From: Monilinia fructicola
Lineage: Eukaryota; Ascomycota; Leotiomycetes; Helotiales; Sclerotiniaceae
Reading direction: 5' to 3'
NCBI GenBank assembly: GCA_008692225.1
Contig: VICG01000001.1
Coordinates: 732,501-796,500 of the forward strand
Length of the DNA: 64,000 bases
The notes under the pieces are model-generated. The model worked only from the letters and a program-made list of their open reading frames with translations, made no database searches and was not told the origin of the DNA. The translations under genes were made by a program, and so were the position numbers. Below, one piece after another: positions 55,501-64,000 of this stretch; the first letter of the stretch is position 1, and the number at the start of each line of letters is the position of its first letter.

Positions 55501-57070
55501 CAGTATATCGGCGTCAGGATGCTGAATTGCCTAAAGTGATGCCGTCAGTTTCGTACGAGGAAGTATAGATGAATATGATGCCATACCTCTGAAAATCGAT
55601 TCAACAGAGTAGTTGTTAATCGACGCCCAAACCTCCGATACTTCAAAATATCTTCCCAATACACTTGAGAAATCAACAGCCATATTGGTAGTTTGGGTTG
55701 AGAAGTCGCCTCGAGTGAGGATAATATCCAATCTATATAATGCTCGCGGTCTATAAGGCATTCGGAATGAAAATGAGCAGCCAAGCGAATCCTGTCATGC
55801 CCGTAAGTAGATGCGCAAGAATGCGGGAATTCGGTATTTATACTTACGCATAATAAATCCTGCGGCGAAAGTCTTTCTCTCCACATGTCCCGATAATGCT
55901 TTCCAAGACCTGTTCGACACAAACTGTGAAATCTCGTACCCATTTCGCCTCTCCTCCCATAGCAAAGGCACCACTGGCACCCTTTCTCTTGAACGACCTC
56001 AATTCATTTGCCCCAACACATTTGGCTAGCCAGACGGCCCTTTCTATGGGTATGTTTTTGTTGAGTGAATGTTCGAGGAGCACTCTACCTCTGATTCCAT
56101 GAGGGATCGATCGACTGAGGCGGCGGAGTGATATAGTCGGATTGGCTAGATCTTTGAGCCATATCTCCCTCTTCGTGTCCGTTACTGTTACACGTGGTGG
56201 CGGTTTGAAAGTTGAGCTGGCTGTAATATTTCCATGGGCCCGTCGCTGAGCTAGGACGCTCAAGAACAACGATGACAATGTGGTCACACCACTTTTGTGC
56301 TTTAAAGATGGGTATATGGAGGCTTTTGCCGAGCCTGTCTCGTTCTGTAACATCTGCGATTTGTCGAAGAAGCCTTGTCGGATGACATGTTCGGAGAACT
56401 GGTCTTCTGGGTGGTTACCGTTCCACGGAAAGAAGTCCGCATGACCTACCAAATGTTGTTAGTAATTTTGCTGGACGTAGAGATTAAGCTAACTATGGTT
56501 GGATGTACCATTCGGTGAATAAGAAGGTGCAGCCGCCGGAACCTCTAACACCCAAGGCTTCGGGCGAGCATCCTTCTTTCCGGAAGACCCAATTGATGGT
56601 CCCGGCTTGTAGATAGAAGACGGGGCGTGTTGTCCAGGTCTAACAGGAAGAGGGAATGATTTCGCAGATATTTGGTTGTAATTTTGATCGGATGTCAAAT
56701 TCGATTTGGGCGGTCTTGTACGAAGCACATCGGAATGAAGTTGCGGTCGACCGCGTGGACGTAGGGATTGTCTATTTGGTATTATGTTCGAAGGTGTCGA
56801 CCTTGAAGCTTCTCCCTGACTCGAACTCCTCGACTCATTCGAGATTTCTTGCTTCAGGCGCGACCCTCCTGCTCTCGAAGTTTGCCCATAACGCAGAGAT
56901 GCAGAATCTGGCATGTCAAGCGTCAAGTCTATGAGGGCTTCATTGTGTCTCCGAGTTGGTGAAGTAGACGACAGACCTCTTTGCGGAGAGGACCGTGAGG
57001 TAACATTTGAGTTCAGTGACCTTTGTGATGGTCGTTGGGGTTGTGACCCAACGAGGGGTTTTGTGGTCAT
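52512..57070 (-). CDS. MED12: Mediator of RNA polymerase II transcription subunit 12 (Srb8)
   Basis: Subunit of the Mediator CDK8 kinase module (with CDK8, cyclin C and MED13), a nuclear regulator of RNA polymerase II. Exons on the minus strand: 57070-56509, 56445-55848, 55791-55587, 55530-52512; introns of 63, 56 and 56 nt with GT...AG. Predicted length about 1,459 residues, normal for the fungal family. A Ser/Arg/Pro-rich disordered N-terminus (about 1-190) precedes the Med12 signature (KREIWLKDLANPTISLRRLS and NIPIERAVWLAKCVGANELR, about residues 280-340). Later blocks include AAHFHSECLIDREHYIDWIL, SSFYHLVSELARS and YLQWLISRGG. The last exon needs four +1 corrections, near 55,020-55,027, 54,866-54,868, 54,625-54,627 and 54,325-54,332; each joins two conserved segments. 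Outside them the frame is clean, including the last 1.8 kb. The start is the first ATG, before the disordered segment. Shares a divergent promoter with the Asterix gene. Confidence 0.88.
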
Positions 57071-57852
57071 GATTGCGCCATGCCGTGGTCGACTATTGCG
57101 ACTTTAATGAAGGTAGTGAAGAACCAAGAGCTGTGAGACTGCGCTGGCGATATATGAGATGTAGAGTATGTACAGAAAGGTCGGAAAGCTATGCTGGAAA
57201 AGATAACATCTAAAAGCAATCAAAATGATTTGGTAATCGCCGCCTGAGTGTTGGTTAGAAGATAGGGTGTTCTATGTCGCACAGGCGCAGGATGGATCCC
57301 TTTTGTCGGATGCTAAGGCTCTTATTGTCTCGAAGCAATGGTGGGATATGGAATGATTTATCGTAATGTATCGTATCGTATCGTATCGTATCGTATTATG
57401 CAGAACAATGCCACCTAGGCGGTGCTTTCTACAGATGAAGATATAAAACACAAGAAAGATGGCCAAAATAATGCGTTTGGATGAGGCGAGGCAAGGTGAG
57501 GTGAGGTGAGAGGTGTGGGCGGACTGAGAGACCCGAAAGTGTACCTACGCGCGACCATTGTACGAACCGACACCCGATACCGTACCCCAGCTCGCCCAGA
57601 TCGGTCGAGCCACATCTATTAACCCATAATAACTAATTAATCCATTTGAAGCTCAAACCACAATCACCGTCTTTGAACTCTACTGAGCTTGAGCTTGAGC
57701 TTGATTTTGATTTTTGATCTTGATTTGGATCTGGATCTTGAGCTTCACTTACCCTCCTTTACCTTCACCTTCTTCAAGAAATAAACCAAACGAGGAACCA
57801 TCAATTCTATCAAACCATACCTGCTACTACTTACTATACTTCAACTCAAACT
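57071..57852. promoter_or_regulatory. Divergent promoter between MED12 and the Asterix gene
   Basis: Holds a TATCG/CGTAT pentamer run at about 57,360-57,398, a GGTGA repeat near 57,490-57,512 and a GAGCTT repeat near 57,683-57,702. The short leader ends in CTCAAACT before the ATG at 57,853. No individual factor site is claimed. Confidence 0.4.
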
Positions 57853-58448
57853 ATGACGACCAAAAAGGATATGCGACGGGGCGACCTCAGTATGTATTTA
57901 CTTCGCTCCTTCACCTGCGACTTCACACGAGCTTGCTAACGTGTTCTTCACTTCAAGTCATCCCTTACCAAGCTCCAGCTGCGAAAGATTCCCCCAGCGA
58001 TTTTAGTGGTACATTAGGTAGCACCCTACCAATGGCGGCAATGTTCACTCGTAACAAGCTTATCGGATGGTTCGTCAACTCAGTTACATGCCATTCTTCC
58101 GCGACTAGTTTCTTGAAAGATTATGTGCAAGGACATCTGCTAAATTCGTAGAAGGGCTTCGGTGGTCTTTGCTATTCAGAACTGGCTGGGTGAATCTTCA
58201 GAGACGAAGAAGACCTCATCACAGCCGGCTTATTTCTCAGTGGGAATGTCACGTAAGATATACTCACCCTTATATTCGCAGTAGTAGTTGATACTAATTC
58301 GCTTGTACTATAGTGATGGCTCTTGTTATTGTAGGTTGATTCAAATACCCCATGAGGGAAGAATAGCTCGCTCATTTACGTTTTCTAGACTTATCTTCCA
58401 ATGTTTCTTCCTCCTCCCCCCGCTGCAGCAGTAGCTCAATCAGCATAG
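57853..58448 (+). CDS. Asterix / PAT-complex subunit (UPF0139, WDR83OS family)
   Basis: Small ER membrane protein; the human relative (Asterix) pairs with CCDC47 as an intramembrane chaperone for multipass proteins. Five exons: 57853-57889, 57958-58069, 58155-58252, 58314-58330, 58389-58448, giving 107 residues with no frame problem. The start MTTKKDMRRGDL and the phrase MAAMFTRNKLIGW are family hallmarks; AIQNWLGESSETKK follows, then a second hydrophobic segment (LMALVITYLPMFLPPPPAAA) and the stop. The fourth exon is only 17 nt. Introns are 58-85 nt with GT...AG; the second uses an unusual GTTCGT donor and a GAAG acceptor, chosen because they rejoin the conserved WASVVFAIQNW. Single-frame reading gives only fragments, so this gene is easily missed. 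Confidence 0.85.
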
Positions 58449-58865
58449 CGATGGCAGAATTACGAACGAATCAGGGAGGCAATATTTACAAGGGCAACGG
58501 CAAGTAGTAATATAGATATGAGTGCCTGCGGGGAGGCGTTTTCCGCGGAACTTATTATTCATGAAGCACAATCGAAGTATGGGGATGAGGATGAGGAAGG
58601 TGATATGAATGAGATCAGATTAGTATGGATGTCAATGGGAACAGGAACAGAAACAGAAATAGCAGTGGTAATGGCAATGGCAATGGCAATGGCAACGTTG
58701 ACATGGATGAATATGCTAACGTGTCCTGCTCATTGGGTAAAAGGTAACATTACCTTCAGTGTATTTACTCCGTACACAGTATCTACACAGTATCTTGGAA
58801 TGCATCTTTGAATGCAAGTTTTGGCACAGTCAGTATGAGTGAGTGAGTGTGTCGCACGTAGAACT
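58449..58865. other. 3' region of the Asterix gene with a GGCAAT repeat
   Basis: Contains tandem AATGGC hexamers at about 58,670-58,697. A 97-codon frame at 58,518-58,811 crosses this repeat (MAMAMA) and looks spurious. No other signal. Confidence 0.4.
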
Positions 58866-58980
58866 ACCTAGTATGTGAGTTGTGAGTTGTGAGTTGTGAA
58901 TTGTGAATTGTAAGTTGTAAGTTGTGAATTGTGAATTGTAAGTTGTAAGTTGTAAGTTGTAAGTAATAAGTTGTCACTTG
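58866..58980. repeat. 7-bp minisatellite, (TTGTGAG)n variants
   Basis: About 14 units of TTGTGAG, TTGTGAA and TTGTAAG follow one another from GTGAGTTGTGAGTTG to TTGTAAGTAATAAG. Non-coding. Confidence 0.85.
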
Positions 58981-59022
58981 TCAATTATCACAATAATAAA
59001 CAGTCACAACTTCTCAAAAATA

Positions 59023-59273
59023 CTTGGTGTTGTTTTGGGTCTATGCCGGGGTAGAAATCTACAAAATAGTATATCTTTTAAATCCTTTTTTATATATTAT
59101 AAAACTTCCATTCTTAAGAATTTAAATATACTAAACGTTTATTTTTTAATTTAATAATATTTCAAAGCATTCTTTTTAATTCTTAATAGATTCGTTGATT
59201 TATTATAATTTTTTAAAATAAATTCCGTTTTCAGTTAATTTTTAGCCCGGCATTGACCCAAAACAACGCCAAG
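59023..59273. mobile_element. E-family short TIR element E2 (MITE) in the gene block
   Basis: 251 bp flanked by TA (59,021-59,022 and 59,274-59,275). The ends CTTGGTGTTGTTTTGGGTC and the reverse complement of CTTGGCGTTGTTTTGGGTC match element E1 at 29,185-30,311, including TTTTTAGCCCGGCATTGAC inside the right end. The interior is AT-rich and much shorter than in E1, so it looks like an internal-deletion derivative. It lies about 0.9 kb upstream of the eIF1 start. Confidence 0.8.
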
Positions 59274-60151
59274 TATTATTGCAACATTTCTTGTCATGAT
59301 CACGCTGAATAATCATTGAACCCTTTAAAGGTAAAGGTAAAGAAAGGTAAAGGATGCTGGCTGCTTCCAGGTTACTGTGGATAACCGCAATAATAAGGCA
59401 TGAAAATGAGAATCAAATGACCCCTGGGCCGTGTAGTACCAGTGTACCTACCTTCGGAGATCCCACGGTATGCCCCACATGCTTCTTATTGATCAGTTTA
59501 TAGATTTTATGATTATGTAATCGAAGAAGGGTCTGAGATAACTGTACTCACTCCGTAGTATGTACTCACTCATAAGGCATCACAAAATTATAAGGAATCT
59601 TACGTAAACATTACTTCATCAGCCCACTTTTATAACTGAATACGGTATTCGCTCCCGCCCATCTTATTTTCTCTTGCCACCAAACCCTTCCATTCCCTCT
59701 TACGCTTTCTCCCCCCGGTCTAACGAGATAAACAGCTAGTAATTATTAACAAAACAAACAAATCACAACCCTTCTTTTACACTCCCTAGGTAATTGCCAC
59801 TAATTACACTATCGCACTAACCCGAAACACCACTTTTAAGCTATTTATAAGGTGCGCTAGTATAAACTAGTACAACTAGTAGCACTAGTAGCACTAGTAA
59901 CTAGTAGTAAGTCGACTAGGGACATACTACCATCACCTACTGACACAACACAACACAACACAACATCTTCCGTCTTCTACAACCCTTCCAAAACACTTAC
60001 CCAACCCTTTAAATCAACCCCACCTCGAACGCGGATTCAAATTCAAAATCAATCTAAATCCTTTCTTACAAACCTCTACATCCTCTACATCTTCTCTTCA
60101 TCACTTAAATAGAATCACCAGTCCCAAAGACACCCAGTCACACTCGAGTTT
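59274..60151 (+). promoter_or_regulatory. Promoter and long 5' leader of eIF1
   Basis: Includes a GGTAAA repeat (59,329-59,355), a palindromic ACTAGTA minisatellite (about 59,866-59,925), an ACACA run (59,942-59,965) and a C/T- and CA-rich leader up to the ATG at 60,152. Such pyrimidine-rich leaders are usual for highly expressed fungal translation genes. No factor site assigned. Confidence 0.4.
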
Positions 60152-61128
60152 ATGTCCATCGAAAATCTCAAGACGATCGGTATGCGACCTTATCCTTTCT
60201 CCTCTCTCTTTCCTCTCTCCCACCCCTTTTGAGTTTCAGCTTTGGGGGAAGCTAGGACATCACCCTTAATGCTTTGGGTGTATTTGGTCATTTCAAATAC
60301 ACCTGCAACTGTTTACTCTCTTCATCATAATCATGATGATTATCGCCGTCGCCATTATCGTTGGTCGCTTTAGGTGCTGTCACTAATATTTCAAAATAGA
60401 CTCCTTCGCTGAAGCCGATGCCGCCGGAGATCCAGGACCAGACCAAGGCTTAGGGGGGACAAAGTCGCCGTCGAACGCGAACGATTCCTCCCCTATCGCA
60501 ACTTCAAAGTCAGCAAAGTCTGCAAAGGCTGCTCCCGGTGGAACTCAAATTGAGAACTTGAAAGTCTTTGGTAAAGAAATAACCCAAGACCACATGATTT
60601 TGAACATAGAATCTAACATTGTTGCGCCCGTAGATCCCTTCGCCGAAGCCGACGAAGAACCAGGAGATCAAAAAGCCGCAGAATATATTCATATTCGTAT
60701 TCAACGTATGTCAACCACTTATCTGAAGCTAGAACGGAAGGCTTGTACAATAGTCGCTGACCTTGATGACTACAGAGCGTAATGGTCGTAAGACTTTAAC
60801 CACTGTTCAAGGACTCCCAAAGAAATTTGATCAGAAGAAGATTCTTAAGGTTATCAAGAAGAAGTTCGGTAAGTTGCGTTGTGCAAAATCATATTTAAGA
60901 TACCGAAGGCTAATCTCCAATGTCACAGCTTGCAATGGCACCATTGTCAACGATGTTATCATGGGAGACGTGATTCAACTTCAAGGAGACCAGCGCAAAG
61001 ATGTGCAAGAATTCCTCACTGGCAAAGAAGGCTTAGAGCTTGAGGCCAAGACCATCAAGGTACTTTACTCTGTTTCCAGCCATTCATCATATCACGACTA
61101 ACCTCTATATTAGGTCCATGGTTTCTAA
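60152..61128 (+). CDS. SUI1: Translation initiation factor eIF1 (SUI1) with extended, duplicated N-terminus
   Basis: eIF1 binds the 40S subunit next to the P site and controls start-codon selection. Exons: 60152-60179, 60400-60570, 60634-60705, 60776-60868, 60929-61059, 61114-61128, giving 169 residues against about 108 in yeast. The C-terminal ~100 residues are a textbook SUI1 domain (YIHIRIQQRNGRKTLTTVQG, KKFACNGTIVND, GDQRKDVQEFL, end KTIKVHGF). The N-terminus is unusual: exon 1 encodes MSIENLKTI and exon 2 opens with DSFAEADAAG, then a ~45-residue Ser/Ala/Lys-rich linker, then IENLKVF, and after the next intron DPFAEADEEPGD. The unit IENLK + phase-1 intron + D(S/P)FAEAD therefore occurs twice. 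The 63-nt second intron has a CTAAC branch site and is a multiple of three without stops, so its retention would stay in frame. Intron 1 is 220 nt. Confidence 0.9.
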
Positions 61129-61542
61129 AATTGTCAATCACACGTCTCGAGCCATCGCAGTCTTGTTAGCACATATCATCAGATATGGTTGCTTCCATAC
61201 TCAATTCAGATCTTACTGCGAACGGCTCTACAAACGCGTTGACGAGATAGTCCCGACCATTCCCGCATTTTACCTAGGAAGTGCTGGGCGGTAATAAGGG
61301 AAGGCTTTGCAGATGGATGTTTCAACTTTGCTTTTACAGCAGGGTTTTCATTCTCTTTCTTTCACTCTAGTCAGATCAGGTTGCTGACTGCACCTGACTG
61401 TATATTTTATTCATTACGCCTTATGGCATAGTAAAGATGACAATTCATAAAAGGCCAACTAGTCCTATCCTGTGTTTCCGTGTTCTTGATTTCAGTTGCC
61501 TGCTAGTGAACAGAGACCATTGTATCCATTAAACTCCTCATA
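61129..61542. other. Convergent 3' intergenic region, eIF1 and EOS1
   Basis: Should hold both 3' UTRs. TATTTTATTCATTACGCC near 61,402 is AT-rich enough to act in 3' processing. No frame, repeat or RNA gene seen. Confidence 0.4.
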
Positions 61543-62746
61543 CTAAGCCATCAAGTTGAACCCCATTTTGACATAACCCCAGGCCTCCTTCAGATGCACG
61601 ATCAAGGGCAGGGGTGGAAGATCCGTCCTTGAGAGGTACAATTGAGATAAAAGACTAACCATACTAATGAAACTTGCGATCGAGAAGACGGAAATCGACA
61701 ATGAAGTCTCCTTCCTAATTGCGAGTCGTGGATGAGTCAAGTGGTAGAGGAAAGTTAGTGTCTGCGCCGTGGTCAGAAATATACGAAAACACAAAACCAG
61801 CACTTTGGATGGTTATCAGGGGTTAGATGAGACGTACACTGGCTATGCATATCCAGGCCGGTAAGAGCAAGCGCGGGTCTTCTGAACCACCTGAAAGATA
61901 GAGGATCCAAGACGTGGTATATGCATTTATCAAGTTAATGGTAAGGAGACGGACGATAGTTGCTATGTGACAGAGTTATTTTCGAAAATATTCAGTCGCC
62001 TTTCATGGAAATACCTGCATACCTTGAGGCGCGTAGTTAAGCAGCCTGATATGTTCCGCACTTAGTCACACATCCAAGTTTGGGTACAAGATCTGTAGAA
62101 AAGGGGCAGAAGGACGGGGGAGTGTGGTTCACGTACCATCTAGACATCAAGCAATCTGTGAAGAAGAAGGCAAGATAGGCGGAGGAGAAGCACTTCCTTG
62201 CACATTAGCATGCTTTTTCTCTCGCGTATACAATGTATTGTATCACAATGGAAGACGCTTTCATGTCACGGTGAGGAGTTTGTCCATACCCACTAATATC
62301 AAGAGTTGATGTTAGCAAATTTGCAAGGCAATCTGCACATCTTTCGACCACATCTTGGAATTTAGGAAGATATTGCTTACAAGAACGGCCAAAAATACTT
62401 CGGTAACCCTGATTCTCTTTTCAATAGTCCACTTCGCTTCTAGAGCATTCATTTCATCCCACAACAACTCCCTCATAAATGTCAACGCGCATCGTAACCC
62501 CCACCAAATCGCTGGAGCGATACTAAGTAGCCGGCAGAAGAGTAATGGAAAATGCCAAACTCTGGCAACACCGAGAAGTACTGCAACACGCGGATGCAGA
62601 ACAGAGGTCTTGCCCTCGGGATCCGCGGGGTGCAGGTTTGGCTGGTATGCCGAGGGAGATATGGTGGTGGATGGTATTTCCGAGGGGGACGTAGCGAAGG
62701 AGGCTTGGTGCGAACGACGCCGGGTGGAAGCCAGAAGGAGATTTGT
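61543..62746 (-). CDS. EOS1: EOS1-family ER membrane protein (N-glycosylation); 5' end unresolved
   Basis: Eos1 is an ER multipass protein needed for normal N-glycosylation and oxidant tolerance in yeast. Exons on the minus strand: up to 62381, possibly 62292-62290, then 62192-62137, 62045-62023, 61962-61838, 61761-61543; introns 60-97 nt. Conserved blocks in order: LHPRVAVLLG, FPLLFCRLLSIAPAIWWGLR, KRIRVTEVFLAVL, YLAFFFTDCLMSRW joined to LLNYAPQ, ATIVRLLTINLINAYTTSW, GGSEDPRLLLPAWI, TLTFLYHLTHPRLAIRKE and SVFSIASFISMVSLL. At least four hydrophobic spans. The frame is open back to a TAA at 62,747-62,749, preceded by ATG CCG. No later in-frame ATG precedes the conserved domain, so the true start needs an upstream exon, or the copy has a nonsense change. 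A 3-nt exon (TGG, Trp) between LAVL and CFSS is possible. Confidence 0.75.
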
Positions 62747-62749
62747 TTA

Positions 62750-63169
62750 CGGCATATGCTGCCGCTTTGCAATCGCTGGGAATGCGAGAAGTGGGTGAGC
62801 GTTTCCCTGATGGAATGTTATGTCAGTAAGTTGAGGAGAACAAGTCGAAACTCTGTACCTTATGGACGACTGAGAGTAAGAGCAAAAAGATTCCTGATCA
62901 AGTATCGAGGTATCATAAAAGACAAATGGTAGAGGGTTGCAAGGTGTGAGCAAGGCCACCCCACTCTGTTCTCTTTCAGCCTTGTCGATCTGTCTACTTT
63001 AGCTCAGAGCACCAGCCACAACAAAGCCACATGAAGCCACTAAGGCTGTCGGAATATTCTCAAAAAAGTTCAATCAATGTACAGCATGGTGAGGGGAGAA
63101 TTCTTATGACAGGCCTCCGACGTACTCTTTTTCTTTTTGTCTATCTCTCTTCATAGTACTACCAATTCG
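62750..63169. promoter_or_regulatory. Divergent promoter region, EOS1 and mL45
   Basis: May also contain the missing first exon of EOS1: on the minus strand a GT at about 62,858 and an AG at about 62,807 frame a 52-nt intron-like stretch with a CTGAC branch-like word. The plus-strand leader CTTTTTCTTTTTGTCTATCT precedes the mL45 ATG. Confidence 0.35.
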
Positions 63170-64000
63170 ATGGCTCAAGCTCTCCGCAGAAATGTCTTCC
63201 CTACCCCTCGGAGTCCTTTCTCCCTCTCAAACCCTCGATACTTCTCCGTCATAAGCCCAAGACAAGCTTCACCTGCCAATCCCGCACAACATCCCGATCG
63301 TAGAATGCGTATGCAAGCTCTGTCAGGGAGACAAATGGCCACAGACGTGGGCCTACTACCCAGTACGTCTACTTCAGTTGCTTTCTCTGCTTTCCAGTTC
63401 CTGCGTTAACAATCCCGAAGATACATTCATAGTCTCAAAAGGCCCCTCTCTCTTCAAAAGTCCTAAAGCATTCTCAAAATTTCAATGGACACGATTGAAG
63501 ACACGATTTTGGGATAATGTCGCCACTATCGCATTTAAATGGATGTCTCCCAAAACCGGGCGTGTAAGGAGACAGGTACAGCTCAAGCGTGGCTCAATAG
63601 TTTCCGCAGCCGAAGCTCTGTACAAAGAGATGTACCAAAATTTTGCCTCTGGTGATACTGGACGCCTGCGTAGAATATGCGCTGATGGACTCTTTGAGAG
63701 TTTCTCGCAACGGATAGCATCGCGACCTAGGGGACAGAAGGTATCATGGAACCTTGAGAAGATGAACCGAAGACCTAAGATCATGTCGACGAAAGCTGTT
63801 ATGATACCCGGGGGTGAGGGCAATGTGATACGACAAGCGGTAGTCAGGATTTCGAGCCGGCAGAGCATGAGAATGAGTGATAGGAGAGGGAAAGCTTTGC
63901 CAGGAAGTAGTGAGAAAGATATTGTGGAGTATGTGGTTGTGCAGAAGATTTATCGAAACTGGCAGGACAAGGAATGGCAAGTTTGGGGGACGACGAAGGC
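63170..64000 (+). CDS. Mitochondrial ribosome-associated protein mL45 / MBA1 (Tim44-like), partial
   Basis: Runs off the right edge. Exon 1 is 63170-63362 and exon 2 starts at 63421, with a 58-nt intron whose GTTAAC branch-like word lies 10 nt before the acceptor. The start MAQALRRNVFPTPRSPFS is Arg/Ser-rich and amphipathic, like a mitochondrial presequence. The body (FWDNVATIAFKWMSPK, EALYKEMYQNFASGDTGRLR, DGLFESFSQRIASRP, WNLEKMNRRPKIMSTKAVM, YVVVQKIYRNW) fits the Tim44-like/mL45 fold of proteins that tether mitoribosomes to the inner membrane and aid insertion of nascent chains (known for yeast Mba1). The frame has no breaks. An open frame extends slightly upstream with no ATG, so 63,170 is the natural start. 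Which fungal name applies (MRPL45 or MBA1) I cannot settle. Confidence 0.75.

Noticed and set aside
58518..58811. 97-codon frame after the Asterix gene
   Set aside because: Built over a GGCAAT hexamer repeat, with no conserved feature.
58866..58980. Telomere-like 7-mer repeat
   Set aside because: The unit TTGTGAG is not the fungal telomere repeat and lies inside a gene block; treated as a minisatellite.
62482..62932. Overlapping frames on both strands (96 codons minus, 126 and 147 codons plus)
   Set aside because: They are shadows of EOS1 exon 1, which lies in a third frame and carries the conserved family motifs.

Overview
This is a nuclear window from a filamentous ascomycete, probably a leotiomycete-like fungus. 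That placement is an inference from the style of the proteins, the 47-100 nt introns and the very AT-rich, TpA-rich repeat block typical of RIP-type decay. No rRNA, tRNA, CRISPR or bacterial-type gene was recognised.

Bases 1 to about 45,740 form one gene-free AT-rich block (roughly 80-90% A+T by eye). It can be read as nested transposons. Four copies of a ~6.3 kb LINE-like element (two with 14-bp target duplications, ends carrying CTA/TAG simple repeats) are interrupted by several TIR families: A (~0.7 kb), C, D, E, F and K with TA duplications, and B with ~100-bp TIRs and 9-bp duplications. There are also two solo LTRs with 5-bp duplications. The deepest nest is B > A > LINE > D between 15,119 and 24,754. 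Long AAT, 7-mer and 10-mer tracts lie at 38.6-39.7 kb.

Bases 45,740-49,400 are transitional: normal base composition with only broken or doubtful reading frames, then another AT island with a long TAA tract.

Bases 49,401-64,000 are a compact gene block: an F-BAR/RhoGAP protein (RGD1-like, +), Mediator subunit MED12/Srb8 (-), an Asterix/PAT-complex ER protein (+), translation factor eIF1/SUI1 (+), the ER N-glycosylation protein EOS1 (-), and the start of a mitochondrial mL45/MBA1-type protein (+, runs off the edge). They look like independent housekeeping genes. MED12 and Asterix, and EOS1 and mL45, share divergent promoters; RGD1/MED12 and eIF1/EOS1 are convergent.

Notable points: eIF1 has a duplicated N-terminal exon-intron-exon unit; the RGD1-like gene has two GC-AG introns; the RGD1-like and MED12 genes each carry four single-base frame breaks, nearly all insertions; EOS1 may use a 3-nt exon; and a 251-bp TIR element related to one in the AT block sits upstream of eIF1.
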